The notes under the pieces: generated by a model
Databases searched by the model: none
The model's input: only the letters and a program-made list of their open reading frames with translations
Told to the model about the DNA's origin: nothing
NCBI GenBank assembly: GCA_031178005.1
Contig: JAPSJV010000009.1
Coordinates: 1-64,000, forward strand
Length of the DNA: 64,000 nt
Origin: Pseudarthrobacter sp.
Lineage (GTDB): Bacteria; Actinomycetota; Actinomycetes; Actinomycetales; Micrococcaceae
Direction: 5' to 3'
Position numbers and translations under genes: made by a program
Shown: positions 29,896 through 38,588 of the stretch, piece after piece
How positions within the stretch are numbered: the stretch's first letter is position 1
Layout: each line of letters starts with the position of its first letter

Positions 29896-30393
29896 CTAGT
29901 GGCTTTCGAGCCAGGCCTGGGCCTGCTGGGCCTGGATCTTCAGCGCCTTGCCCACCATGGGTTCGGCGGCGTCGGCGATCTTCGCGCCCAGGAACGGAAT
30001 GGAGGACGTGACAGTGCCTTCCAACTCCACACGGCAGGCTCCACCGTCTGCGACCAGCCGTTGGACGGCATTAACGTCCAGCGGGGCGCCGGAGATCTTG
30101 AGGCTGATGCTGCACTCGCGGGATCCGTCGGTGGCCGGGCCAGTCCACTTTTCCAGCTGGGTGACGGTGAGCTTCTCGCCCACGAACTTCCGGGCGATGT
30201 CCGGAAGCCGGGTGGTGGGCAGGGTGCGCACGGACGTGGTGCTGAACGGGCCGGCAAGGTCGCCGTCGACGACGAACGATTCCAGGGTGCCGCCCACATG
30301 GGCGCTGACGTGGCTCTGGAATTCCTCGTTGGCCAGGACGGCGGCCACCTGGTCCGCTGCAAAGGGCAGGGTTGTTGATGCGCTCAAGGCCAT
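29896..30393 (-). CDS. DUF2505 domain-containing protein
   Basis: 165 residues. Begins SASTTLPFAADQVAAVLANEEF, the SRPBCC/START-like pattern of DUF2505, with an alternating beta-strand middle and a C-terminal helix (AEPMVGKALKIQAQQAQAWLES). These actinobacterial proteins have a helix-grip fold that could bind a hydrophobic ligand; no function is established. Paired with the small membrane protein downstream. Confidence 0.82.
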   Translation of the reverse strand: MALSASTTLPFAADQVAAVLANEEFQSHVSAHVGGTLESFVVDGDLAGPFSTTSVRTLPTTRLPDIARKFVGEKLTVTQLEKWTGPATDGSRECSISLKISGAPLDVNAVQRLVADGGACRVELEGTVTSSIPFLGAKIADAAEPMVGKALKIQAQQAQAWLESH

Positions 30394-30664
30394 GGGTCCT
30401 CCTGGGACGTTTGGAACGGAGATTTAGCTCCCAACATCCTACGATGCACTGATGGTGGGCTCCGCATCCGGAATCTTGCGGGCTGCCACAGTGATGTTCC
30501 GCGCCTCGCCGGAAAGAGTTGAGTACCAGCGGTTGTGTCTGCCTATGGCGCAACGGCCCTGCCCTGTCAGAGGCAGGGGTTAGGCTGGAAGCACCTGGTA
30601 TCCGGATCGGATTCCGGGCTTTCGTGTTGCCTGCCAGGCCAAATTCATCACAGGAGCCACCGCC

Positions 30665-33600
30665 ATGAGCCTCTCCGGGCCCGCCACTTCCGTTCCCTCC
30701 CTGGATGGGCTGCGCCGAGTCCTGGCCGCAGATTCCACATTTGCCCGAGTGCGGGCGGAAGCGGGACGCGGATTCGACGTCCGCGGGCAGGATTACCAGA
30801 TCAGCGCGCCGCCCGGGCTCCGTGCCGCACTGCTGGCGGAAATGGCTGACGGCCTGAAGGACGGTGAGCCCGGCGTGGTCCTGGCCGTGACTGCCACGGG
30901 ACGTGAGGCGGAGGACCTCAGCGCTGCCCTGCGCGCCTACCTCCCTGCCGGTTCGGTGGCGGAGTTCCCCAGTTGGGAAACCCTCCCGCACGAGCGCCTC
31001 TCTCCGCGTTCGGACACGGTGGGCCGGCGGCTGGCGGTCCTGCGCCGCCTGGCACACCCGGACAGCCCGACGGCGGCCGGTACAGATCCGCTGCGGGTGG
31101 TGGTGGCGCCGGTGCGCGCCGTCGTCCAGCCGATCGTTGCCGGGCTCGGAGACCTGGAACCGGTCACCCTTCGCACGGGGCAGGACGTACCGTTCTCGGA
31201 TGTTGTCCGCAGCCTGGCAGAGGCCGCCTACGCCCGGGTGGACATGGTGACGCACCGTGGCGAGTTCGCCGTACGCGGTGGGATCATCGACGTTTTCCCG
31301 CCCACCGAGGACCACCCCATCCGCGTTGAGTTCTTCGGCGACGAAGTGGACCAGCTGCGTTGGTTTGCCGTCGCGGACCAGCGCTCGCTGTCCGCTCCCG
31401 GCGTCGTGCATCCCACGGAACTGCATGCGCCCCCGTGCCGCGAACTGCTCATTACGCCGGCGGTCATGTCACGGGCCGCCGCCCTGAAGAACCAGCTGCC
31501 GGCCGCCGCGGACATGCTCAGCAAGATCGCCGGCGGAATCGCAGTCGAGGGCATGGAGTCGCTGGCACCCGTCCTGGTGGATGCCATGGTGCCCCTGGTG
31601 GACCAGCTCCCGGCCGGGTCCATCGCCGTCGTTATCGAACCGGAGAAGGTGCGCACCCGCGCCCATGACCTCTCCGCCACAAACGAGGAGTTCCTCGAAG
31701 CCGCCTGGTCAACAGCGTCCGACGGCGGGACGGCACCCCTGGACCTCTCCACGGATCTGGGGTCCCAAGCCTCCGCCGCACTGCACTCCGCGAGTTTCCG
31801 CACCTTGGGAGAAACCCGCGGCACGGCACTGGAACATGGGGTGTCCTGGTGGTCCATCACCAGCCTCGCCAGCGATGAGGAACTGCTGCCGGAGATCGAC
31901 GTCCTGAACCTGCATGCCCGGGAGCCGCGCGGCTACCAGGGCGATGTGGCAGAGATGATGGACTTCATCGGCTCGCACGTGCGGGACCAGTGGCGGATTG
32001 TGGTGGCCACCGAAGGCCCCGGACCGGCACAACGCCTGGCCGAGCTGTTCCACGACGCCAACATTCCCTGTGCCAGGGTGGACGCCCTCACAGACGAGCC
32101 ACAGCCCGGCATCATCGAGGTGACCACAGCCGCCGTCGGACGTGGTTTTGTCCTGGACAGCCTCAAGACGGGGCTGCTCACCGAAGCGGACCTGTTGGGC
32201 CGGACTTCCGCCGGTTCCACCAAGGACATGCGGCGGATGCCCTCCAAGCGGCGCAACGCCGTCGATCCCCTGCAGCTGGTGGCGGGGGACTCGGTGGTGC
32301 ATGAGCAGCACGGCATAGGCCGGTTCGTGGAGCTCATCCAGCGCAAGGTTGCCGGCGGCGGCGATGGCGTCCGCGAATACCTGGTGCTGGAATACGCGCC
32401 GTCCAAGCGCGGCGCCCCGGGGGATCGGCTCTTTGTGCCCACGGACCAGCTGGACCAGGTGTCCCGTTATGTTGGCGGTGATACTCCCGTACTCAGCAAG
32501 ATGGGCGGCGCGGACTGGGCCAGCACCAAATCCAAGGCCCGCAAGGCCGTTAAGGAAATCGCCGGGGAACTCATCAGGCTGTATTCGGCGCGAATGGCTT
32601 CGAGGGGGTACGCCTTTGGCCCGGACACGCCCTGGCAGCGCGAACTGGAGGAGGCGTTCCCGTACGTCGAGACTCCTGACCAGCTGACCACCATCAACGA
32701 GGTCAAGGCGGACATGGAGCGGGAAATCCCCATGGACCGCCTGGTGTCCGGCGACGTCGGCTACGGCAAGACCGAGATTGCGGTCCGTGCGGCGTTTAAG
32801 GCCGTCCAGGACGGCAAACAGGTAGCGGTCCTGGTGCCCACAACGCTACTGGCCCAGCAGCACTATGAGACCTTCACCGAGCGGTTCTCCGGTTTCCCGC
32901 TGCGGGTCCGCCCTCTGTCCAGGTTCCAGAGCACCAAGGAAGCGAAGGAAACGGCCGAGGGCGTCAAGACCGGCTCCGTTGACGTGGTGATCGGCACGCA
33001 CCGGTTGCTGTCCAAGGACTTTGAGTTCAAGGATCTTGGCCTGGTGATTGTGGACGAGGAGCAGCGCTTCGGTGTTGAACACAAGGAAGCGCTGAAGAAG
33101 ATGCGCACCAACGTGGACGTCCTGGCCATGAGTGCCACGCCCATCCCGCGCACCCTCGAGATGTCCCTGACCGGCATCCGCGAGACCTCCACCCTGGCTA
33201 CGCCCCCCGAGGAACGCCACCCGGTCCTGACCTACGTTGGCCCCTACACGGACAAGCAGACCTCCGCCGCCATCCGGCGTGAGCTGATGCGCGAGGGCCA
33301 GGTGTTCCTGGTCCACAACCGCGTCTCCACCATTGAACGGACGGCGGCAAAGATCCGCGAGCTGGTCCCCGAGGCCCGGGTGGAAGTTGCTCACGGCCAG
33401 ATGTCGGAGAGTCGGCTGGAACAGATCATTGTGGACTTCTGGGAGAAGCGCTTTGACGTGCTGGTGTGTACCACCATCATCGAAACCGGGCTGGATATCT
33501 CCAACGCGAACACACTGATTGTCGACGGCGCGGACAAGTACGGACTCTCCCAGCTGCACCAGCTGCGTGGTCGCGTAGGCCGTGGCCGCGAACGGGCCTA

Positions 33601-34351
33601 CGCCTACTTCCTCTACCCTTCGGAAAAACCGCTGGGCGAGGTGGCACTGGAGCGGCTCAAGGCCGTTGCCGCCCACAACGAGCTGGGCGCCGGCATGCAG
33701 CTGGCCATGAAGGACCTCGAAATCCGCGGTGCCGGCAACTTGCTGGGTGGCGAACAGTCCGGCCACATCCAGGGCGTCGGCTTCGATCTGTACATCCGGC
33801 TGGTGGGCGAGGCCGTGGCCGAATACCGTGGCGATGCCGAGGAAAAGGCCGCCGAAATGAAGATCGAGCTTCCCGTCAACGCCCACCTGCCACACGACTA
33901 CGTCCCCGGCGAGCGGCTGCGCCTGGAGGCCTACCGCAAACTGGCATCGGCACTGACAGTGGAAGCCATCGAAGAGGTGCGTTCGGAACTGGTGGACAGG
34001 TACGGTGAGCCGCCGCTGCCGGTGCAGAACCTCCTGGCCGTTGCTCTCTTCCGGGTCGGTGCCCGCGAGGCCGGCTTGACCGACGTCGCGCTGCAGGGCA
34101 ACTTCATCCGGTTCTCGCCGGCGCAGCTGCCCGAGTCCAAGGTCATGCGGCTGAACCGCATGTACCCCGGCGCGCAGGTCAAGCCGGCGTTGGATGCCGT
34201 GCTGGTGCCCAAGCCCAAGACCGCCAGGGTTGGCGGCCGGGACCTGCAGGACGCCGAAATCCTGGAGTGGGCCAACAGCGTGATCAGCAATATCTTCAGC
34301 GAGGCACAGGCCCCCGCTGCTGCCGTTTCCGGCACGAAGTCCGAGCCCTAG
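30665..34351 (+). CDS. mfd: Transcription-repair coupling factor
   Basis: 1228-residue ATP-dependent translocase that removes RNA polymerase stalled at lesions and recruits UvrA. Domains in order: UvrB-like N-terminal region (about 50-350), RNA polymerase-interacting CarD-like domain (GDSVVHEQHGIGRF, near residue 540), helicase core with GDVGYGKTEIAVRAAF, VDEEQRFGVEHKE, MSATPIPRTLEMS and TTIIETGLDISNANT, the QLHQLRGRVGRG motif VI, and the C-terminal TRCF domain. The ATG follows AGGAG by 8 bases. Three bases separate it from the next gene. Confidence 0.97.
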   Translation: MSLSGPATSVPSLDGLRRVLAADSTFARVRAEAGRGFDVRGQDYQISAPPGLRAALLAEMADGLKDGEPGVVLAVTATGREAEDLSAALRAYLPAGSVAEFPSWETLPHERLSPRSDTVGRRLAVLRRLAHPDSPTAAGTDPLRVVVAPVRAVVQPIVAGLGDLEPVTLRTGQDVPFSDVVRSLAEAAYARVDMVTHRGEFAVRGGIIDVFPPTEDHPIRVEFFGDEVDQLRWFAVADQRSLSAPGVVHPTELHAPPCRELLITPAVMSRAAALKNQLPAAADMLSKIAGGIAVEGMESLAPVLVDAMVPLVDQLPAGSIAVVIEPEKVRTRAHDLSATNEEFLEAAWSTASDGGTAPLDLSTDLGSQASAALHSASFRTLGETRGTALEHGVSWWSITSLASDEELLPEIDVLNLHAREPRGYQGDVAEMMDFIGSHVRDQWRIVVATEGPGPAQRLAELFHDANIPCARVDALTDEPQPGIIEVTTAAVGRGFVLDSLKTGLLTEADLLGRTSAGSTKDMRRMPSKRRNAVDPLQLVAGDSVVHEQHGIGRFVELIQRKVAGGGDGVREYLVLEYAPSKRGAPGDRLFVPTDQLDQVSRYVGGDTPVLSKMGGADWASTKSKARKAVKEIAGELIRLYSARMASRGYAFGPDTPWQRELEEAFPYVETPDQLTTINEVKADMEREIPMDRLVSGDVGYGKTEIAVRAAFKAVQDGKQVAVLVPTTLLAQQHYETFTERFSGFPLRVRPLSRFQSTKEAKETAEGVKTGSVDVVIGTHRLLSKDFEFKDLGLVIVDEEQRFGVEHKEALKKMRTNVDVLAMSATPIPRTLEMSLTGIRETSTLATPPEERHPVLTYVGPYTDKQTSAAIRRELMREGQVFLVHNRVSTIERTAAKIRELVPEARVEVAHGQMSESRLEQIIVDFWEKRFDVLVCTTIIETGLDISNANTLIVDGADKYGLSQLHQLRGRVGRGRERAYAYFLYPSEKPLGEVALERLKAVAAHNELGAGMQLAMKDLEIRGAGNLLGGEQSGHIQGVGFDLYIRLVGEAVAEYRGDAEEKAAEMKIELPVNAHLPHDYVPGERLRLEAYRKLASALTVEAIEEVRSELVDRYGEPPLPVQNLLAVALFRVGAREAGLTDVALQGNFIRFSPAQLPESKVMRLNRMYPGAQVKPALDAVLVPKPKTARVGGRDLQDAEILEWANSVISNIFSEAQAPAAAVSGTKSEP

Positions 34352-34354
34352 GCC

Positions 34355-35161
34355 GTGATGGGAGGACACCACGCCGCGTCGGGAGCCGCGGCGTGGGTGG
34401 CCGTCGCGTCAACGGGGCCGTACACGCTGGGCTGGTATCCGTTGGATGCCACGGGCATTGTGATCGGTGCGATGGCCACTGGCGGTACCGCGCTGGTCTG
34501 CGACTGGGACCACCGGTCCAGCACCATTGCCCATTCACTCCCGCCGCTGTCCAACGTGATTGCCGTAGGCATCGAGAACGCCAGCGGAGGGCACCGGCAG
34601 GGCACACATTCGATCCTCGGCGCAGGCTGCTTTGTGCTGCTGGCCACCATGGCTGCACAATTCCAGGTGCACACCCGCTGGGGCCTGCTGTCCGTGGGAG
34701 CAGGGCTGTTGTGCATGTTCATGATCAACATCGCGGCCAAGGCCCTGAAGCTGTTCCCGAAATCCGGGTGGATCAGCAACTGGGTCTTTGCGTTGCTGAT
34801 GGCGGGACTGGTCACCTGGTTTGCGCCGGATCAATGGACGTGGCTGCCGCTGTCCATGCTGATCGGGGTGGGCGTCCACATCATCGGTGACCTGATAACC
34901 ACCGGCGGGGTGCCCTTGTTATGGCCCATTGTCATCAAACCGCCACGCCTGTTCCGCAGGGTCCCCCTGCTGCGCAACGTCTGGCGGCCCAACGGTGCAC
35001 TGTCCTTGCCGCTGCTGGGCCGGGCCGGCTCCCGGCGTGAATGGCTGCTGCTGATCCCGGTCAGTGCTTACGCCATGGTGGGGATGGCACTGGCGGGCTG
35101 GGAACTCGCCCGCGCGCTGGTCCCGGACTGGACCCTGATCTGGGCCCGGCTGGGACTCTAA
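34355..35161 (+). CDS. YdjM-like membrane-bound metal-dependent hydrolase
   Basis: 268 residues with at least five membrane segments. The N-terminal motif GGHHAASGAAAWV and the following 'DWDHRSSTIAHSLPPLS' and 'GHRQGTHSILG' segments carry the spaced His/Asp residues of the YdjM (PF04307) family of inner-membrane metal-dependent hydrolases. E. coli YdjM is LexA-regulated; no LexA box was seen here. Probably translated from the mfd mRNA, as the spacing is 3 bases. The substrate is unknown. Confidence 0.8.
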   Translation: MMGGHHAASGAAAWVAVASTGPYTLGWYPLDATGIVIGAMATGGTALVCDWDHRSSTIAHSLPPLSNVIAVGIENASGGHRQGTHSILGAGCFVLLATMAAQFQVHTRWGLLSVGAGLLCMFMINIAAKALKLFPKSGWISNWVFALLMAGLVTWFAPDQWTWLPLSMLIGVGVHIIGDLITTGGVPLLWPIVIKPPRLFRRVPLLRNVWRPNGALSLPLLGRAGSRREWLLLIPVSAYAMVGMALAGWELARALVPDWTLIWARLGL

Positions 35162-35163
35162 CC

Positions 35164-35199
35164 AAAAGACCCCCTGGCCGGCCGGCCAGGGGGTCTTTT
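35164..35199. terminator. Bidirectional terminator
   Basis: An 18-bp perfect palindrome (35164-35181 with 35182-35199), with AAAA at one edge and TTTT at the other. It serves both the hydrolase gene and the convergent small membrane protein gene. Confidence 0.92.
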
Positions 35200-35215
35200 G
35201 CGTAAGCGGTGGTTC

Positions 35216-35443
35216 TTAGTGCTCACCGGCGGAGTCGGAACGGCCGGTGATGGTCTGCGGAATCCAGAAGGCCAGGAACACCAGGCCCAGGGAAGCGGCC
35301 ATGGGCCAGATGTTGTCAAGCGTGAGGAACGTCAGGACGTAGATGCCGGCCAGGAACAGGACCATCATGATCACGAAGGACACAATGGTGGGCCCCAGCT
35401 TGTTCTCATTCTCAGGGGTCTGGACGGTGTTGTTCTGGGACAT
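35216..35443 (-). CDS. Small two-helix membrane protein, unrecognised
   Basis: 75 residues: a polar N-terminus of about 17 residues, helices TIVSFVIMMVLFLAGIYVL and MAASLGLVFLAFWI, then a short polar tail. A strong AAGGAGG precedes the ATG, which supports a real gene. It lies 51 bases downstream of deoC on the same strand, and the linker contains the 12-base palindrome GCCCCGCGGGGC (35457-35468). I do not recognise a characterised family. Confidence 0.75.
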   Translation of the reverse strand: MSQNNTVQTPENENKLGPTIVSFVIMMVLFLAGIYVLTFLTLDNIWPMAASLGLVFLAFWIPQTITGRSDSAGEH

Positions 35444-35494
35444 GCTTTCCTCCTTGGCCCCGCGGGGCTCAAATTCTGGCCGGACCGGCTGCGA

Positions 35495-36184
35495 TCAGTA
35501 CGCGGATGTACCTTGTTCACCCTTGACGATTGCGATGCCGGAGCTGGCGCCAATACGTGTTGCACCTGCAGCAATCATAGCCTGAGCGTCCGCCAGTGAC
35601 CGTACTCCACCGGACGCCTTAACGCCCAGATCAGGTCCCACGGTGCGGCGCATCAGGGCAATGTCCTCAGCCGTGGCGCCGCCGCCGTTGAACCCCGTGG
35701 ACGTCTTGACGAAGTCCGCACCGGCTTCCACAGCGGCTTCACAGGCCATCACCTTTTGCTCGTCGGTCAACAGGGAGGTCTCGATGATGACCTTGAGGAT
35801 GGAATTGCTGAAGTGGACTGCATCCGCGACGGCGGAAATGTCTTCCACCAGGGCGCCCTTGTCACCGGCCCGTGCGGCAGCGATATTGATGACCATGTCC
35901 ACCTCGTCGGCCCCGTCCAGGACGGCGCCACGGGCCTCGAAGGTCTTTACGTCCGTGGGCGTGGCACCCAGCGGGAAACCCACTACCGAGCAGGTCAACA
36001 CACCGCTGCCGCGCAGGGCGTTCTTGACGGTCTTGACCCAAACCGGGTTCACGCACACCGATTTGAAGGAGTACTCGGCAGCCTCCGCGCAGACCTTGAG
36101 GACGTCGGCCTCACTGGCCTCCGGCTTGAGGATGGTGTGGTCAATGTAAGAGGCGATTCCCGCCGCTGCGCCGGTGCTGCTCAT
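35495..36184 (-). CDS. deoC: Deoxyribose-phosphate aldolase
   Basis: Class I aldolase that splits 2-deoxyribose-5-phosphate into glyceraldehyde-3-phosphate and acetaldehyde in nucleoside salvage. Key parts: [12 protein letters not shown], the catalytic lysine in [16 protein letters not shown] and the proton-relay lysine in [14 protein letters not shown] at 36184 follows GGAAAGGAAG closely and gives 229 residues, normal length; the frame is open to 36280 without family sequence. It fits functionally with the purine nucleoside phosphorylase and phosphosugar mutase 7-9 kb away. Confidence 0.94.
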   Translation of the reverse strand: MSSTGAAAGIASYIDHTILKPEASEADVLKVCAEAAEYSFKSVCVNPVWVKTVKNALRGSGVLTCSVVGFPLGATPTDVKTFEARGAVLDGADEVDMVINIAAARAGDKGALVEDISAVADAVHFSNSILKVIIETSLLTDEQKVMACEAAVEAGADFVKTSTGFNGGGATAEDIALMRRTVGPDLGVKASGGVRSLADAQAMIAAGATRIGASSGIAIVKGEQGTSAY

Positions 36185-36325
36185 GGCTTCCTTTCCGATG
36201 GGCCACGTGGCCACGGGCATAAGAGCCAGTTGCCGGATGGCCGTGTCCGCCACGGGTCGCGTGGCTGTTCCGCTGACCATCTTGCCACAGGCGCAGCCGC
36301 AGGCAGGGGCCCGGCAGCGGCAGTA

Positions 36326-37237
36326 TCAGGCGGCGGCAGGCAGCTCCCTGGAGGGAACCCCCATCAGGTGGGCGGCGCAGGCTCCCGCAGCGGAATCGGC
36401 GGCCACCAGCAGGCCCAGCCGGACGCCATCGAACGCTGCGGCGTCCCCGATGGCCCAGATTCCCGGAACTGCCGTCCGGAAGTCGTGGCCGATCATGATG
36501 CCGCCCTCGGGTGCCGTTTCCAGCCCGGCGGATTCGGCCAGGGAATCGTGGGGGAGCCGGTCCTCGGCGAGGACCACCAGATCGCCCAACATGGTACTGC
36601 CGTCCTCGAAGCGGATCCCCGAGGCAGGCAGCGGCGAACCGGCAAGGGAAGGAACGACGGCGGTGGGCCGGGCTGTGGTGCGCACCGGCCGGACGCCCCG
36701 GGCCCGGAGCACCGCCTCGGCCTGCCCTGCGGCGGCACCGGTACCCACAAGAATCCCAAGGGGGCGACGCCCCAGAATCCGGGTGGCTTCCTTCACCGCC
36801 TCGCCGATCGCAGCCGCGTCATCGATGGTGGAGTAGCCAAGGCTCCGCTCCGCGCCTTCGATGGGCGTTTGCATCGGCGCCGAGCCGGTGGCGATCACCA
36901 GCTGGTCATAACCGACGTCGAGCCCGCCCTCGGTGATGACGCGCCTCGCCTCAGGATCGATGTGCGTGGCGGGTTGCCCGAAGCGGACCGAAACCTGGGG
37001 GAGCACTGCGAGCTCCAGCAGCGAGTCGGGGGCGTCGTCCCGGTTGCTGAGCACAGTGATGCTGCCACCAAACTGTGCCTGGTCCAGCTTGGCTACCAGC
37101 GCCTGCGCAGCGGGACCTGCACCCGCAATCACGATCCGCGGAGCGTATGCCCCGGAAGAATGGTTTGAAGAACCGGAAGGGGAAACGGAGACGGGAGTGG
37201 AGGGAAAAGAAGAACCGGAGGTTGCCGGGATGGACAT
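36326..37237 (-). CDS. Stand-alone NirB-like FAD/NAD(P)-dependent oxidoreductase
   Basis: About 303 residues resembling only the N-terminal flavoprotein half of NirB: FAD-binding IVIAGAGPAAQALVAKL, the VIATGSAPM turn, a second nucleotide fold GILVGTGAAAGQAEAVLRARG and the C-terminal FAD contact WAIGDAAAFDGV. No BFD-type [2Fe-2S] or siroheme domain follows. ATG 37237 has AAAGGG about 6 bases upstream; ATG 37264 is also possible. The frame open to 37411 is upstream of the likely promoter. A Ser/Pro-rich N-terminus of about 30 residues precedes the Rossmann fold. Located downstream of nnaR; it may serve an auxiliary electron transfer role in nitrate/nitrite use (inference). Confidence 0.78.
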   Translation of the reverse strand: MSIPATSGSSFPSTPVSVSPSGSSNHSSGAYAPRIVIAGAGPAAQALVAKLDQAQFGGSITVLSNRDDAPDSLLELAVLPQVSVRFGQPATHIDPEARRVITEGGLDVGYDQLVIATGSAPMQTPIEGAERSLGYSTIDDAAAIGEAVKEATRILGRRPLGILVGTGAAAGQAEAVLRARGVRPVRTTARPTAVVPSLAGSPLPASGIRFEDGSTMLGDLVVLAEDRLPHDSLAESAGLETAPEGGIMIGHDFRTAVPGIWAIGDAAAFDGVRLGLLVAADSAAGACAAHLMGVPSRELPAAA

Positions 37238-37291
37238 GTTTGGCCCTTTCGCTGGTGTGGCCATGGTGTGGCCTTGGTTCGTGGTGGCTCC

Positions 37292-37334
37292 AGCGTATGG
37301 TTTGTGCTTTTCCGGCGTGTTTCCCTTGTGTTGC
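37292..37334 (-). promoter_or_regulatory. GlnR-like half-sites and -10 upstream of the NirB-like flavoprotein gene
   Basis: Read on the minus strand: GCAAC (37334-37330), N6, GAAAC (37323-37319), N6, GAAAA (37312-37308), then 10 bases and TACGCT (37297-37292). The phase (11 bp) and the 10-bp gap to the -10-like hexamer are the same as at nirB, nirD and narK, but the half-sites are less perfect. Confidence 0.45.
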
Positions 37335-37418
37335 TGTTCAGCAGGCCCTTGTTCGCCAGTATTTACCGGCCGGTAACACTGGGCGGGACGTGGCTCTCGG
37401 CGGGGGTGCAAACGGACG

Positions 37419-38588
37419 TTAGACGCGGAGCCGGTAACCGCGTTTGACCACCGTTTCCACCAATCTGCCGTCCGGAAGCGCTGACCGGAGCCGGCTGACG
37501 GTCATGTCCAGTGCGTGCACTGAGCCGCGCAGTTCCAGCAGCTCAGACAGCGACTCGCGGGACAGCACAGACCCTCCGGCCCCCAGCAGTGCCCGCAGGA
37601 GCAGCAGCGGTGCCGGCGCAAGGTCCACGGGCTCGCCGTCGATGCGCAGGCTCCTGCCACGGAGTTCTATGCTCCCGGACCGGGTCTCCAGGCGTCGGAC
37701 GTGGTTGAGGGCCAAATGTTCGCAGACCAGCCGGATGAGTGCGCCCATCCGGTACCTTTCGGGCACCAGCGGCTGGATGCCGACGTCCAGCAGCGGCTGG
37801 GCGGTCACGGGACCCACGACGGCGGTGGTCACGGTGGTTTTCAGGGCCTCGATGAGCTGCTGGTACATACCCATCTCGTGGGCGGTGCTCCACAGCGCGT
37901 CCACTGCCGGGGCACTGGTGAAGGTCAGGACGTCAAGGCTGCCGTTGCACACAGCCTCAATCAGGCGCGGGAGGCGATCCTCGCCGTCGGGCTTTACCCA
38001 GCGGTAAGGGGTGACGGTCAGGACGTTCGCCCCGGACATCCGCAGCCGTTCGAGCTGCCGGACGTCGGTGTAGCCATGGAGCTGGACAGCCACGGTTTTT
38101 CCGCGGACGCCTTCCGCCAGGAGCATGTCCACCAGTGTGGCAGTGGTTTCGTCACTGCTGATTCCGACGTCGGCAAGGCCGGCCGCGCGGACGGCACCCC
38201 GGGCTTTGGGTCCGCGGACGAACATCCGGCAGGCACCGAGCGTCTCGAGGAGTTCCTCGCCAATGCCAAAGGTGTCAGCGGCCTCGCACCAGCGGCGCAT
38301 GCCATAGGCAGTGGTGGCAATGCAGATATCGGGCCGGGCGGCGATGATGGCTTTGCTGTCCTCGATGAGGCTGACGTCCTCCTGCACGGGAGCAATCTTC
38401 AGTGCCGGAGCGTGCAGCACTTCAGCGCCACGGCGTTCCAGCGCCTCGATCAGGTCCCGGGAACGCCGATGCGACGTGACACCAATGCGGAACCCCTCCA
38501 AGGGAGCATCGGATGCTTCAAGCCGGGCATCGGGGTTGGTTTCGGGATCAAGGGGTGCAATGGCGTTCATTAGGTCCAATCTTTTCAC
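37419..38588 (-). CDS. nnaR: NnaR-type nitrate/nitrite assimilation regulator (HemD-like plus winged helix)
   Basis: 389 residues. Residues about 30-270 have the uroporphyrinogen-III synthase (HemD) fold: GFRIGVTSHRRSRDLIEALERRGAEV, an ATTAYGMRRW segment, and LTFTSAPAVDALW. The last 95 residues form an OmpR-type winged helix: ELRGRSLRIDGEPVDLAPAP, LLRALLGAGGSVLSRESL, VETVVKRGYRLRV. This combination is known from Streptomyces NnaR and mycobacterial homologues, which assist GlnR in switching on nitrate and nitrite genes. It follows cobA with a 4-base GTGA overlap and so is co-expressed with nirB. Whether the HemD domain is still catalytic or now senses a tetrapyrrole or another ligand cannot be told. 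Confidence 0.85.
   Translation of the reverse strand: MKRLDLMNAIAPLDPETNPDARLEASDAPLEGFRIGVTSHRRSRDLIEALERRGAEVLHAPALKIAPVQEDVSLIEDSKAIIAARPDICIATTAYGMRRWCEAADTFGIGEELLETLGACRMFVRGPKARGAVRAAGLADVGISSDETTATLVDMLLAEGVRGKTVAVQLHGYTDVRQLERLRMSGANVLTVTPYRWVKPDGEDRLPRLIEAVCNGSLDVLTFTSAPAVDALWSTAHEMGMYQQLIEALKTTVTTAVVGPVTAQPLLDVGIQPLVPERYRMGALIRLVCEHLALNHVRRLETRSGSIELRGRSLRIDGEPVDLAPAPLLLLRALLGAGGSVLSRESLSELLELRGSVHALDMTVSRLRSALPDGRLVETVVKRGYRLRV

Noticed and set aside
30071..31426. 451-codon minus-strand frame across the mfd start
   Set aside because: It overlaps DUF2505, the mfd promoter and mfd itself, with no ribosome binding site and no domain.
36201..36212. GGCCACGTGGCC palindrome upstream of deoC
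   Set aside because: Short GC-rich palindromes are frequent here; no second copy or promoter context supports an operator.
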